DNA from: HGM04593 sp045646845
Lineage (GTDB): Bacteria > Bacteroidota > Bacteroidia > Bacteroidales > Bacteroidaceae
Assembly: GCA_045646845.1 (NCBI GenBank)
Contig: JAZRLO010000003.1
Location: 50,011 to 114,010, forward strand
DNA length: 64,000 nt
Reading direction: 5' to 3'
The position numbers and the translations under genes are program-made. Below the pieces are notes generated by a model. That model made no database searches and was not told where the DNA came from. It worked only from the letters and a program-made list of their open reading frames with translations. This document shows, one piece after another, positions 17,916-27,181 of this stretch; the stretch's first letter is position 1; each line of letters starts with the position of its first letter.

Positions 17916-19397
17916 ATGAATGATTTTATAAAAGAGAAAATTGTAATGGATGGTTTGACTTATGATGATGTGTTGCTTATTCCCGCATACTCAGAGGTCC
18001 TGCCGAAAGAGGTTTCCTTGAAAACGAAGTTCTCAAGGAACATAGAACTTAATGTACCTTTTGTGACTGCTGCCATGGATACTGTTACCGAGGCGAAGAT
18101 GGCAATCGCCATTGCCCGTGAAGGCGGTATCGGTGTCATTCATAAGAATATGTCCATTGCCGAGCAGGCACATCAGGTGGCTATCGTGAAGCGTGCCGAG
18201 AACGGAATGATATATGACCCTGTCACTATTCTGGCAGAGGCGTCGGTTAAGGATGCTCTTGACATAATGGCCGAATACCATATCGGCGGAATCCCGGTTG
18301 TCGATGGCGAGAAGAAACTTGTCGGCATTGTAACGAACCGTGACCTCCGTTTCGAGACAAACATGACCCGCCCGGTATGCGAGGTTATGACAACAGCCGA
18401 CAATCTTGTGGTTACTCACCAGAAGACCGACATGGAGTCTGCTGCAAAGATTCTCCGAGAGAACAAGATAGAGAAACTGCCTGTTACCGATTCTGACGGC
18501 AAACTCGTAGGTCTTATAACATACAAGGACATTACAAAAGCCAAGGATAAGCCTATGGCCTGCAAGGACAGCAAAGGCCGTCTCCGTGTGGCTGCCGGTG
18601 TGGGTGTGACTGTTGATGCAATGGACCGTATAAAGGCTCTTGTAGAAGCCGGTGTCGATGCAATCATTATAGATACAGCCCATGGTCATTCTGCCGGTGT
18701 AGTGCAGAAGCTGAAGGAGGCAAAGGCCGCTTATCCGCAGATAGACATCGTTGTCGGAAATGTTGCGACCGGTGAGGCTGCAAAGATGTTGGCAGAGGCT
18801 GGTGCCGATGCCGTAAAGGTCGGTATAGGTCCCGGTTCAATATGTACTACACGTGTGGTTGCCGGTGTCGGTGTACCTCAGTTGTCGGCCGTGTATGATG
18901 TGGCAAAGGCACTTGAGGGAACTGGCGTGCCCTTGATTGCCGATGGCGGTCTGCGCTATTCGGGCGATGTTGTCAAGGCTCTTGCTGCGGGCGGTTACTG
19001 TGTAATGATCGGTTCGCTTGTTGCCGGTACAGAGGAGTCTCCCGGTGATACCATCATCTTCAATGGCCGTAAGTTCAAGTCATACCGCGGTATGGGTTCT
19101 CTCGAGGCTATGGAGAACGGTTCAAAAGACCGCTACTTCCAGGCTGATACTGCCGACAAGAAGAAACTTGTTCCCGAGGGTATCGCTGCTCGCGTTCCTT
19201 ATAAGGGAACACTGTTCGAGGTTATATACCAGCTTGTAGGAGGTCTGCGTTCAGGAATGGGCTACTGTGGTGCCAAGGATATCAAGGCTCTCCACAATGC
19301 CAAGTTCGTGCGCATAACAAATGCCGGTGTTCTTGAAAGCCATCCGCATGATGTGTCCATAACCAGTGAAGCTCCAAACTACAGTCGTCCCGAATAA
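17916..19397 (+). CDS. guaB: Inosine-5'-monophosphate dehydrogenase
   Basis: 493 residues. A TIM barrel interrupted by two CBS domains (about 95-210; MTTADNLVVTHQKTDMESA marks the second). Catalytic Cys310 lies in GPGSICTTR, followed by the flap region with GSLEAM. It converts IMP to XMP with NAD+, the committed step to GMP. No guanine riboswitch or other leader structure is evident. Only 10 bases separate it from the parvulin cluster. Confidence 0.95.
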   Translation: MNDFIKEKIVMDGLTYDDVLLIPAYSEVLPKEVSLKTKFSRNIELNVPFVTAAMDTVTEAKMAIAIAREGGIGVIHKNMSIAEQAHQVAIVKRAENGMIYDPVTILAEASVKDALDIMAEYHIGGIPVVDGEKKLVGIVTNRDLRFETNMTRPVCEVMTTADNLVVTHQKTDMESAAKILRENKIEKLPVTDSDGKLVGLITYKDITKAKDKPMACKDSKGRLRVAAGVGVTVDAMDRIKALVEAGVDAIIIDTAHGHSAGVVQKLKEAKAAYPQIDIVVGNVATGEAAKMLAEAGADAVKVGIGPGSICTTRVVAGVGVPQLSAVYDVAKALEGTGVPLIADGGLRYSGDVVKALAAGGYCVMIGSLVAGTEESPGDTIIFNGRKFKSYRGMGSLEAMENGSKDRYFQADTADKKKLVPEGIAARVPYKGTLFEVIYQLVGGLRSGMGYCGAKDIKALHNAKFVRITNAGVLESHPHDVSITSEAPNYSRPE

Positions 19398-19407
19398 TAA
19401 TAAATAG

Positions 19408-20823
19408 ATGAGAATTAATAGAATTGTTGCATTTTTGCTCGTGTTGCCTTTGTTCGCGATGGGTCAGGTCTCTGATCCTGTGCTCTTGAAGGTCAACGGC
19501 AAGGAGGTGCGCCGCTCGGAATTTGAATATGCATTCAACAAGAACAACAGCAATTTGAGTGATAAGGGACAGACGGTTGAGGATTATCTGCCGATGTACA
19601 TCGATTTCAAACTGAAGGTGGCCGAGGCTGAAACTTTGCGTTTGGATACAGTCTCAAGCCTGAAGGAGGAGTTTGAGAGGGATCGTGCGCAGCTGGCCGA
19701 GAATTATCTCATTGATTCGGATTTTATTGAACAGGAAGCCTACAGGATTTATGCCAAAGACTCTGCGACATTGGGTAAGGACGGTCTCGTGAATGTCTCT
19801 CTTATATCATTCATGGTAAAGCAGAATGCCGATAAGTCGCTTGTCGATTCAGCGAGGTTGAAAATCAACTCGGCTTATGCCATGTTGAAGGAGGGAAAGA
19901 GCTTCGAGGAGGTTGCTGCACATTTCTCAATACCGGCCAGGGATTTGTCTCCCGTGGAAATCGTGAGAGGACAGGTTTATGCCGAAATCGAGAATGTGGT
20001 GTTTTCTTTGACGGACGGCGAATGTTCTGCGCCAGTGGAGTCTCCGATAGGATTCCACATAATCAAGCGTAACTCTTCACGCCCGTTCGGCTCGTTCGAT
20101 GAGTACAAGCCGGCGATAATTTCAATGCTTGAGAAGCAGAACATACGCGAGGCTGCAAGGATGAAGAGGGGTGAACAGCTTGCTGGCGAGTTCGGAGGCG
20201 GAATATCTCCCGAAGAGGCACTTGCCCGGGAAGATGCGATGCTGGAGACGAAATATCCCGAATTCGGCAATCTTATGCGTGAATATCATGACGGTCTGCT
20301 CTTCTTTGCGGTCTCTACGCAGGAGGTGTGGAACAAATCCGCCAATGATGAGAAGGGGCTGAAGAAGTATTTCAAGAAGAACAAGAAAAAATACCGTTTC
20401 GAGTCACCTCGTTTCCGTGGAGCTGTCATATATGCCAATTCTAAGCAGAACCTCGACATGGTAAAAGGGCTGATAGAGGATGTGGACTCCGATGAATACA
20501 GAGAGGCTCTGGAGAAGGGCTTGCCGAAAGATTCTGCCAGGACCGTACGTGTTGAATTGGGTGTTTTTGCCCAAGGCGACAATGCCTGGGTCGATAAGGT
20601 GATCTTCAATCAGGGCGAAGGCGGAAAGATGCGCTATGGCTTTACGGTTGTTGACGTTGTCGGTGAAATGATAAAGAATCCGGAGTCGTACAAGGACGTG
20701 AAGGGTGTCGTGACAAATGATTATCAGAAATACCTCGAAGAGGAGTGGGTTAAGAAACTCCGCAAGAAATACAAGGTTGAGGTCTATTATGATGTTCTTG
20801 AGACAGTAAACAATCACGATTGA
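19408..20823 (+). CDS. Parvulin-type peptidyl-prolyl isomerase, SurA-like (first)
   Basis: 471 residues with a signal peptide (MRINRIVAFLLVLPLFAMGQ). A SurA_N-like region (VNGKEVRRSEFEYAFNKN) precedes a PpiC/parvulin domain at roughly 125-225 (EGKSFEEVAAHFSI, SPIGFHIIKR). The C-terminal half is helical and divergent, possibly a second degenerate parvulin domain. It is expected in the periplasm, assisting outer-membrane protein folding. First of three consecutive genes of this kind, followed by an OstA-like gene and mutL, a gene order seen in other Bacteroidales. Confidence 0.88.
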   Translation: MRINRIVAFLLVLPLFAMGQVSDPVLLKVNGKEVRRSEFEYAFNKNNSNLSDKGQTVEDYLPMYIDFKLKVAEAETLRLDTVSSLKEEFERDRAQLAENYLIDSDFIEQEAYRIYAKDSATLGKDGLVNVSLISFMVKQNADKSLVDSARLKINSAYAMLKEGKSFEEVAAHFSIPARDLSPVEIVRGQVYAEIENVVFSLTDGECSAPVESPIGFHIIKRNSSRPFGSFDEYKPAIISMLEKQNIREAARMKRGEQLAGEFGGGISPEEALAREDAMLETKYPEFGNLMREYHDGLLFFAVSTQEVWNKSANDEKGLKKYFKKNKKKYRFESPRFRGAVIYANSKQNLDMVKGLIEDVDSDEYREALEKGLPKDSARTVRVELGVFAQGDNAWVDKVIFNQGEGGKMRYGFTVVDVVGEMIKNPESYKDVKGVVTNDYQKYLEEEWVKKLRKKYKVEVYYDVLETVNNHD

Positions 20824-20867
20824 GGCGATTGTTTACATGTTGTAGTAGTGTTTTAAATTTGTAGATA

Positions 20868-21731
20868 ATGCCGTTTAATCGCTTGTTTGAATATGTTCTG
20901 GCCTGTTTCCTTCTGATGGCTGCAGTTTCGTGTCGGGAAGGTGAAACGGGTAATGGAGGCAAAGCTTTGGTCGTAATAGGCGACACTTGCCTTTATGATA
21001 CTGAAGTGGCGCTTGCTTATGCAACGCGCAGTCAGGACCAGGACAGCATTACCTTCGTTAAGGATTATGCAGAGCGTTGGGCTATGGAGATGCTCTTCTA
21101 CGGGAAAGCCCTCCAGAATGTTCCCGAGGATAGTGAAATAGAGCGGATGGTGGCAATCTACAGAAAGAATCTGATTCTGAACGAGTATCAGGACGGTCTT
21201 ATAAGGCAACAGCTGGTTTCGGCAATTTCAGAAGAGGAGACCCGGGAATTCTATGAAAATAACGGTGGGCTTTTCATTTCGGAGGAGACAATGATGAAAG
21301 GCTTCTATGTTATTCTTGATTCTAAGGCGAAGAAGGTAAATGATGTCAGGGGGTGGTGCCAGCGCAGAAAGGTTGCTGACCTTGAAAATCTTGAGAAGTA
21401 TTGTGTTGCAAACAAGGCTGTTTGCGAGTTCTATCTGGAGGATTGGGTGCCATTGGCAGCTCTTGTACGCAATATACCGTTAACGGAACGCCAACTCTCG
21501 GACCGTCTATCAAAGACTGGTACTGTAGAGTTTAAGGGTGATGACGGGAAAACATACTTCGTGTGTGCCGACACTATTCTGAACAAAGGTGACAGGATGC
21601 CTCTCGAAATGGTGGCTCACGAGGTTAAGGAACTTTTGGCCAATTCGAGAAAAGCCGAGTTCATCAAGGAACAGAAGGCCGCTCTTTACGAGCAGGCAAT
21701 AAATGAAGGCACTATGAAACTGAACTTCTAA
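20868..21731 (+). CDS. SurA-like periplasmic lipoprotein lacking a clear PPIase domain
   Basis: 287 residues. A lipoprotein-type signal with AVSC placing the modified cysteine at residue 22. The rest (KALVVIGDTCLYDTEVALAY, then a helical region) resembles the N-terminal chaperone part of SurA, but the glycine- and aromatic-rich parvulin signature is not recognisable. Between two parvulin genes, 44 bases after the first and 25 before the third. Probably an envelope chaperone partner; function not established. Confidence 0.75.
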   Translation: MPFNRLFEYVLACFLLMAAVSCREGETGNGGKALVVIGDTCLYDTEVALAYATRSQDQDSITFVKDYAERWAMEMLFYGKALQNVPEDSEIERMVAIYRKNLILNEYQDGLIRQQLVSAISEEETREFYENNGGLFISEETMMKGFYVILDSKAKKVNDVRGWCQRRKVADLENLEKYCVANKAVCEFYLEDWVPLAALVRNIPLTERQLSDRLSKTGTVEFKGDDGKTYFVCADTILNKGDRMPLEMVAHEVKELLANSRKAEFIKEQKAALYEQAINEGTMKLNF

Positions 21732-21756
21732 TCAGTTGTCGGGAATTTAATAAACA

Positions 21757-23133
21757 ATGAAGATGAAACGAATATTATACAGATACATATGTATGTTCTC
21801 TATGATGATTTCCTGTATGGCGGTAACGGCACAGGACAATGTCATAGACAGAGTGGAGTGGGTAGTCGGTGATAAGTTTATATTGCGTTCCGATATAGAG
21901 GAGGCTATAAGATACTGGCGAGGTACCGGCAAAAAATTTGACGGTGACCCGTATTGTGTTGTTGGGGAAGACCTGGCCATACAGCAACTGTTTCTCCATC
22001 AGGCTGCGCTTGACAGTATTGAGGTGGATGAGTCACAGGTGATGCGTGAAGTTGACGCGCAGGTTGACCGTGCAATCCAGGAAATCGGCTCTAAAGAAAA
22101 GATGGAGGAGTATTTCGATATGAATTCTGTCGAAATACGTGAGATGTACCGTGAGCAATTGCTCAATATGTATACCATGGAGATGATGAAGCAGAAGATT
22201 GTCGGTGACATTAAGGCTTCTCCCTCACTCGTGAGACGTTTTTATGAGAGCCTTTCTGCAGACAGCATTCCCTTCATACAGCAGCAGGTAGAGGTGCAGA
22301 TAATTACTGCAGAACCTGAGGCGGATGCGGAAGAGATCGAGCGCGTGAAGAGCGAGCTCCGTGAATATACCGAGCGCATAACCAGTGGTGAGACCTCTTT
22401 CTCTACATTGGCCTTGATGTACTCCGAGGACCCGGGTACTGCTCGTCGTGGCGGTGAACTTGATTATTGTGGACGAGGTGAGTTGGCTCCGGAATTCGCT
22501 ACCGTAGCATTCAACCTCACCGACCCGGGAAAGGTGTCGAAAATTGTGGAGACCGAGTACGGCTTTCATATCCTGCAGCTCGTTGACAGGCGCGGTGACC
22601 GTGTGAAAGTGCGCCATATTCTCAGGAAACCCCGCCGCTCGAACGAGAATATCAAGAAGATGCTCGTTACACTCGATTCTGTGGCAATTGATATAAAGGA
22701 GGGCAAGTATTCGTTCGAGGAGGCTGTGGCCGCTTACTCCGACGACAAGGATACCCGTAACAATTATGGTATAATGTACAATCCGGCAAATGCGTCATCA
22801 TACTTTGAACTAGACCAGTTGCCTCCTGACGTGGCACGCATAGTGGATGGTCTGAAGGTCGGTGACGTTTCGCAGCCTTTTGCTTGGACACGCAACAACG
22901 GCAAGACCGTCTGCGCGATTGTGAAGCTCAGGGTCAGGACCGATGCCCACCGTGCGACATTGAGTGACGATTATGAGACTCTGCGTCTCCTCTATCAGGC
23001 TAAGATGGGTGACGACCGTATCCAGGAGTGGATAAAGGAAAAGCAGAGAAAGACATATGTAAGGGTCAACAGGGATACCCATGACTGTGATTTCAAGTAT
23101 CCGGGTTGGAACTTCTACGATGCGAAGGAGTGA
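21757..23133 (+). CDS. surA: Peptidyl-prolyl isomerase SurA
   Basis: 458 residues; either ATG 21757 or ATG 21763 may start it. The signal peptide ends near MAVTAQ. The mature start DNVIDRVEWVVGDKFILRSDIEE is the SurA_N pattern. A first parvulin domain covers about 175-275 (FSTLALMYSEDPGTARRGGELDYCGRGELAPEF, quoted here as FSTLALMYSEDPGTA and GGELDY; TEYGFHILQLVDRRGD) and a second, weaker one about 280-385. Of the three neighbours it is the closest to classical SurA, the chaperone for unfolded beta-barrel proteins. Its stop lies 5 bases before the OstA-like ATG. Confidence 0.88.
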   Translation: MKMKRILYRYICMFSMMISCMAVTAQDNVIDRVEWVVGDKFILRSDIEEAIRYWRGTGKKFDGDPYCVVGEDLAIQQLFLHQAALDSIEVDESQVMREVDAQVDRAIQEIGSKEKMEEYFDMNSVEIREMYREQLLNMYTMEMMKQKIVGDIKASPSLVRRFYESLSADSIPFIQQQVEVQIITAEPEADAEEIERVKSELREYTERITSGETSFSTLALMYSEDPGTARRGGELDYCGRGELAPEFATVAFNLTDPGKVSKIVETEYGFHILQLVDRRGDRVKVRHILRKPRRSNENIKKMLVTLDSVAIDIKEGKYSFEEAVAAYSDDKDTRNNYGIMYNPANASSYFELDQLPPDVARIVDGLKVGDVSQPFAWTRNNGKTVCAIVKLRVRTDAHRATLSDDYETLRLLYQAKMGDDRIQEWIKEKQRKTYVRVNRDTHDCDFKYPGWNFYDAKE

Positions 23134-23138
23134 TTTCT

Positions 23139-24776
23139 ATGCAGCGTATATACTCGATTATTATATTCTCCCTGTTTCTGCAGTCTTTGCCGCTTCAAGC
23201 GCAGGATTCCGGCAGTGACTCTTTGAAATCGGTCTCCTCAAAGAGCTATGTTCACATGTTGCATACCGACGTCACACGTTTCGACAAGGAGGTGAATCCC
23301 GATGCGTGGATTCTTGTCGGTGATGTAAGGTTTCGTCGCGACAGCATGTACATGTATTGCGACAGTGCGCATTATTACCAAAAGAACAACTCCTTCAAGG
23401 CATTCGGTAATGTAAGGATGGAACAGGGCGATACGCTCTTCCTTTTCGGTGATTATCTCGATTATGACGGTGATACCAATCTGGCGCGCGTGCGCTGCAA
23501 TGTGCGTCTCATGGACAAGAATACGGTGCTCGAAACGGACAGTCTTGATTTTGACAGGAATGTGAATCTCGGCTATTTCTATGAGTATGGCGAGCTGTAT
23601 GACGGCGAGAGTACTCTTGTTTCGTATTATGGTGAATACAGCATAGATACCAAGGAGGCTGTCTTTACCGATGACGTGAGTCTCGAGCATCCCAAGTTCA
23701 GGCTGCTTTCCGATACGTTGCATTACAATACGGCAACCAACATTGCGACAATCGTGGGTCCGACCAATATCTACAGCGGAAACAACGAGGTCTATTCAGA
23801 GCATGGCAAGTACAACACCTCTAACGGTCACGCATTTCTTCTCGACCGCTCGATACTGTACAACGGTAGCAAGGACATAACTGCCGACTCGATGTTCTAT
23901 GACTCACGTGCCGGCTATAGCGAAGCTTTCGGGAATATACTCTACATGGACCATCACAACAAGAACCTGCTGCGTGGCGGATATGCCTATTACAGCGAGG
24001 TGCTCGACTCGGCTTTTGTCACGGCAAAGGCTACTGTAGTCGATTTCTCCCAGAAGGATTCGCTTTATGCCCATGCCGACACAATATGGGCAATATCGTA
24101 CAATGCGGGAACGGACTCTTTGTACCGTCAGCTCAGGGCATATAACAAGGTGCGCGCATGGGGCGAGAAAGTGCAGGCTGTGTGCGATTCACTCGTGTTC
24201 GATTCGCGTGACACATGTGTGACCATGTACAAGGACCCCATTATCTGGAACGACAAGGCGCAGCTTCTCGGTGAGGTCGTGAAAATATACATGGACAGTG
24301 CATCCATAAAATGGGTGCATGTGATAAACCAAACATTATACGCGGAGCCTCTTGATTCCGCAATATATAACCAGATAAAGGGCAAGGAGATGAAATTCTT
24401 CTTCCGTGAGGGGAAACTTTCGGAGATGCAGGCTATCGGAGGTGTAGGCATTGTTTTCTATCCGCTAGACAATGACAGCACGTATGTCGGCATGAATACG
24501 ACGGAGGCCGGCAAGGCCATAGCGTTTGTCGTCGAGGGTGAAATGGATAAGGTGGTGGTACCGAACGAGTCAAAAGGTGTCTTCTATCCGATGAGCCAGC
24601 GGCCTGTGGAAAAACGCTTCCTGGAAAATTTCGCATGGTTCGATTACGTGCGCCCCAAGGACAAGGAGGATATTTACAATTGGCGCGGCAAGGAAGCCGG
24701 TCTGCAGCTCAAGGTGTTCAGACGCGACAACATTCCTATGCCGACACTTGACAGATTCAGAAAAAAGGAGGAGTAG
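23139..24776 (+). CDS. OstA/LptA-like organic solvent tolerance family protein
   Basis: 545 residues from ATG 23139; an in-frame earlier start at 23106 would overlap surA and hide the signal peptide (MQRIYSIIIFSLFLQSLPLQAQ). The mature protein consists of repeated beta-strand units of the OstA/LptA/LptD-N type (DTLFLFGDYLDYDGD, SLEHPKFRLLSDTLHYN, DITADSMFYDSRAGYSEAFG). Proteins with this jelly-roll repeat shuttle LPS across the periplasm; this long form is standard in Bacteroidales. Spaced by 5 bases from surA and 2 from the next gene, so co-translated envelope assembly genes. Confidence 0.85.
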   Translation: MQRIYSIIIFSLFLQSLPLQAQDSGSDSLKSVSSKSYVHMLHTDVTRFDKEVNPDAWILVGDVRFRRDSMYMYCDSAHYYQKNNSFKAFGNVRMEQGDTLFLFGDYLDYDGDTNLARVRCNVRLMDKNTVLETDSLDFDRNVNLGYFYEYGELYDGESTLVSYYGEYSIDTKEAVFTDDVSLEHPKFRLLSDTLHYNTATNIATIVGPTNIYSGNNEVYSEHGKYNTSNGHAFLLDRSILYNGSKDITADSMFYDSRAGYSEAFGNILYMDHHNKNLLRGGYAYYSEVLDSAFVTAKATVVDFSQKDSLYAHADTIWAISYNAGTDSLYRQLRAYNKVRAWGEKVQAVCDSLVFDSRDTCVTMYKDPIIWNDKAQLLGEVVKIYMDSASIKWVHVINQTLYAEPLDSAIYNQIKGKEMKFFFREGKLSEMQAIGGVGIVFYPLDNDSTYVGMNTTEAGKAIAFVVEGEMDKVVVPNESKGVFYPMSQRPVEKRFLENFAWFDYVRPKDKEDIYNWRGKEAGLQLKVFRRDNIPMPTLDRFRKKEE

Positions 24777-24778
24777 TT

Positions 24779-25081
24779 ATGAAACTTTTCAAGACGCGTG
24801 AGCCTAGAAAATTCAATCACAAATATATATTCGTTGACGAGCGTAAAGAGAAACTCGACCGTATAATGGAGAATGCAAAACGTGACTTGGGTATGTTGCC
24901 GCCCAAGGAGGAATCTTATGAGGAACGCATACGTGGTGCATTTACCGAGGAGAATTCACATTTGGCGCGCCATAAGGAACATGGTCCGCGCATATCCTCC
25001 CGGGTGGCCGTAGGTGCGCTCATCGTTTGTCTGTTTATCCTTGTCTATCTGCTTAAGGATTTAGTTTACGTCATATTCTGA
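24779..25081 (+). CDS. Small C-terminally anchored membrane protein
   Basis: 100 residues. A basic, charged cytoplasmic part (KFNHKYIFVDERKEKLDRIMENAKRDLG in outline; KYIFVDERKEKL is quoted) is followed by one membrane helix at about 74-98 near the C-terminus. Not a recognised domain of known function; in other Bacteroidales a short protein of this type lies between the OstA-like gene and mutL. Two bases after the OstA-like stop and 10 before mutL. Its role may be in envelope assembly, inferred only from location. Confidence 0.7.
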   Translation: MKLFKTREPRKFNHKYIFVDERKEKLDRIMENAKRDLGMLPPKEESYEERIRGAFTEENSHLARHKEHGPRISSRVAVGALIVCLFILVYLLKDLVYVIF

Positions 25082-25091
25082 TTTGTAACAT

Positions 25092-26921
25092 ATGAAGGAT
25101 ATAATACATCTTTTGCCCGATTCTGTCGCAAACCAGATTGCTGCAGGAGAGGTTGTCCAGCGTCCCTCCTCTGTGGTCAAGGAACTGATGGAAAACTCTG
25201 TTGATGCAGGTGCCGGCAGTGTGTCGGTCGTGATAACCGATTCGGGGCGTACGCTTGTTCAAGTGATTGATGACGGCAAGGGTATGTCCGAGACTGATGC
25301 CAGGCTTGCTTTTGAAAGGCATGCCACATCCAAAATAAACTGTGCCGAAGACCTTTTCGCTCTCTCTACTATGGGATTCCGCGGTGAGGCTCTGGCTTCT
25401 ATCGCTGCGGTTGCTCAGGTTGAACTTGTGACACGCCGCGCCGAGGACGAACTCGGTACCATGCTGCATATGTCAGGTTCGCAGCTCGAAGCACAAGAAC
25501 CGGTTGCGGCTCCTGTAGGCAGCAACATCAAGGTAAAGAACCTCTTCTATAATATACCTGCACGCCGCAAGTTCCTAAAATCACCGCAGACGGAATTCTC
25601 GAATATAGTGACGGAATTCGAGCGTGTTGCTCTTGTGAATTGCGGGGTACAGTTCTCGCTCTCGCATAATGGAGTGGAGGCCATTTCTCTGCCGGCGTCA
25701 TCGTTCAGGCAGAGGATACTTACGCTTTTCGGCAAAAAACTTAACTCACAATTGATTGAGGTTTCGGTTGAGAGCCCTCTGATAAATGTGAAGGGCTTTG
25801 TGGGTACCCCGGAGAGTTCCAAGAAAAAAGGTGCGTTGCAATTCTTCTTTGTCAATGGGAGGTATATGCGTCACGGATATTTTGCTAAGGCTGTTTCCGA
25901 GGCATACGGCAATATAATACCGCAGGGCGAACAGGTACCCTTCTTCCTCTGCCTTGATGTTGACCCGTCGAGGATAGATGTGAATATTCATCCTACAAAG
26001 ACAGAAATCAAGTTCGAGGATGAGCATGCGCTGTGGAAAATAATATCGGCTGCGGTCCGAGAGTCCTTAGGACGTTTCAATGCGGCTCCGAGCCTTGATT
26101 TCGACGACGACCTTCTTCCCGACATTCCTGTGATGGACAACTCGTCTTTTGACGGTGTTCCTGTTTCTGCGCCGAAAATATCTTATACACCGGGTTACAA
26201 TCCGTTCAAGAGCGTTTCGGGAGGAAAGCGCACTGATGCTTCTTGGGAGATGATGTATGATATTCCCTGCGACAAGGGTAATGTGCAGGACCTTTCACCA
26301 TTCGATGATGATTTGTTGTGCGAGCCGGCTATGCCCGTTTCCGACACTTTTGTGTCGGAAGAGTTCGTTCCTTTGACACAATATAAAGGGCAATACATTC
26401 TGGTTCCCGTGAAGTCCGGTCTTATGTGGATAGACCAGAGGCGTGCTCATATAAGAATATTGTATGAAAAATATTTGGCTCAGCTTTCGGGCGAGAATGT
26501 TCCCTCCCAGGGGCTTCTTTTCCCGGAAAGGGTAGAGCTTACCTTGAACGAGTGCGTAGTGATGGAAACCGTTTCTGCCGAATTGTCATCGTTGGGCTTT
26601 GATCTCTCCTCGTTGGGCGGTACGACATTCGTGGTCAATGGCGTGCCTTCGGGCCTCGACGGTGTCTCTCCAGTGGAACTGCTCGTTGAGTTGCTGCATA
26701 CTGCTGCTGAAAACGGAACAGGTGCGTCCGAAAGAGTGCATGAGCGCATGGCACTTTCCATGGCGAAAAAAATTGCGATAGTGTCAGGTCAGGTGCTCTC
26801 CGCTGAGGAGATGAAGACTGTGGTTGACGGGCTTTTCGGTTCAAGTATGCCTACTCATACTCCTGACGGCAGTAAGATTCTGCATATAATGGAGGATTCC
26901 GACATTGAACATTTTTTCTAA
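25092..26921 (+). CDS. mutL: DNA mismatch repair protein MutL
   Basis: 609 residues. The N-terminal GHKL ATPase carries ELMENSVDAGA, VIDDGKGM, ATSKI and GFRGEALASIAAV; the transducer domain has INVHPTK-like NIHPTKTEIKFE. The C-terminal dimerisation domain starts near 430 with DQRRAHIRILYEKY. That segment is in the place of the endonuclease motif DQHAxxERxxxE but lacks its His and Glu pattern, so nicking activity is doubtful. The linker (about 335-425) is variable. The protein couples MutS mismatch recognition to downstream repair. Last gene of the guaB-surA-mutL run. Confidence 0.93.
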   Translation: MKDIIHLLPDSVANQIAAGEVVQRPSSVVKELMENSVDAGAGSVSVVITDSGRTLVQVIDDGKGMSETDARLAFERHATSKINCAEDLFALSTMGFRGEALASIAAVAQVELVTRRAEDELGTMLHMSGSQLEAQEPVAAPVGSNIKVKNLFYNIPARRKFLKSPQTEFSNIVTEFERVALVNCGVQFSLSHNGVEAISLPASSFRQRILTLFGKKLNSQLIEVSVESPLINVKGFVGTPESSKKKGALQFFFVNGRYMRHGYFAKAVSEAYGNIIPQGEQVPFFLCLDVDPSRIDVNIHPTKTEIKFEDEHALWKIISAAVRESLGRFNAAPSLDFDDDLLPDIPVMDNSSFDGVPVSAPKISYTPGYNPFKSVSGGKRTDASWEMMYDIPCDKGNVQDLSPFDDDLLCEPAMPVSDTFVSEEFVPLTQYKGQYILVPVKSGLMWIDQRRAHIRILYEKYLAQLSGENVPSQGLLFPERVELTLNECVVMETVSAELSSLGFDLSSLGGTTFVVNGVPSGLDGVSPVELLVELLHTAAENGTGASERVHERMALSMAKKIAIVSGQVLSAEEMKTVVDGLFGSSMPTHTPDGSKILHIMEDSDIEHFF

Positions 26922-27021
26922 AACCTTCAAATTCTGGCAAATGTGGGTTTTGGTATAGTTAAATTTTGTTAACAAATATCTCTTTTGTATGCACATTTAG
27001 TGCTGATACGTGAAATTTATG

Positions 27022-27029
27022 TAATTTTG
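27022..27029 (+). promoter_or_regulatory. -7 box of the OmpA-family gene
   Basis: TAATTTTG fits TAnnTTTG exactly; the -33 region (TTTAG near 26996-27000) is weak. It implies a leader of about 150 bases before ATG 27182, long enough for post-transcriptional control. Confidence 0.5.
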
Positions 27030-27181
27030 CCAAAGAATGGATAGCTGTAGCAGTGGCTTTTGGCTCTTTCTGCTCCTGCCTTGCGCGGTATTTGGGGCAG
27101 TTTGCCGTAAACATTGTATAACATTATCTGTTTAGTAATAGGAAAGTTTAGAATTGATATATAAATCTAATTAGTTTAAGT

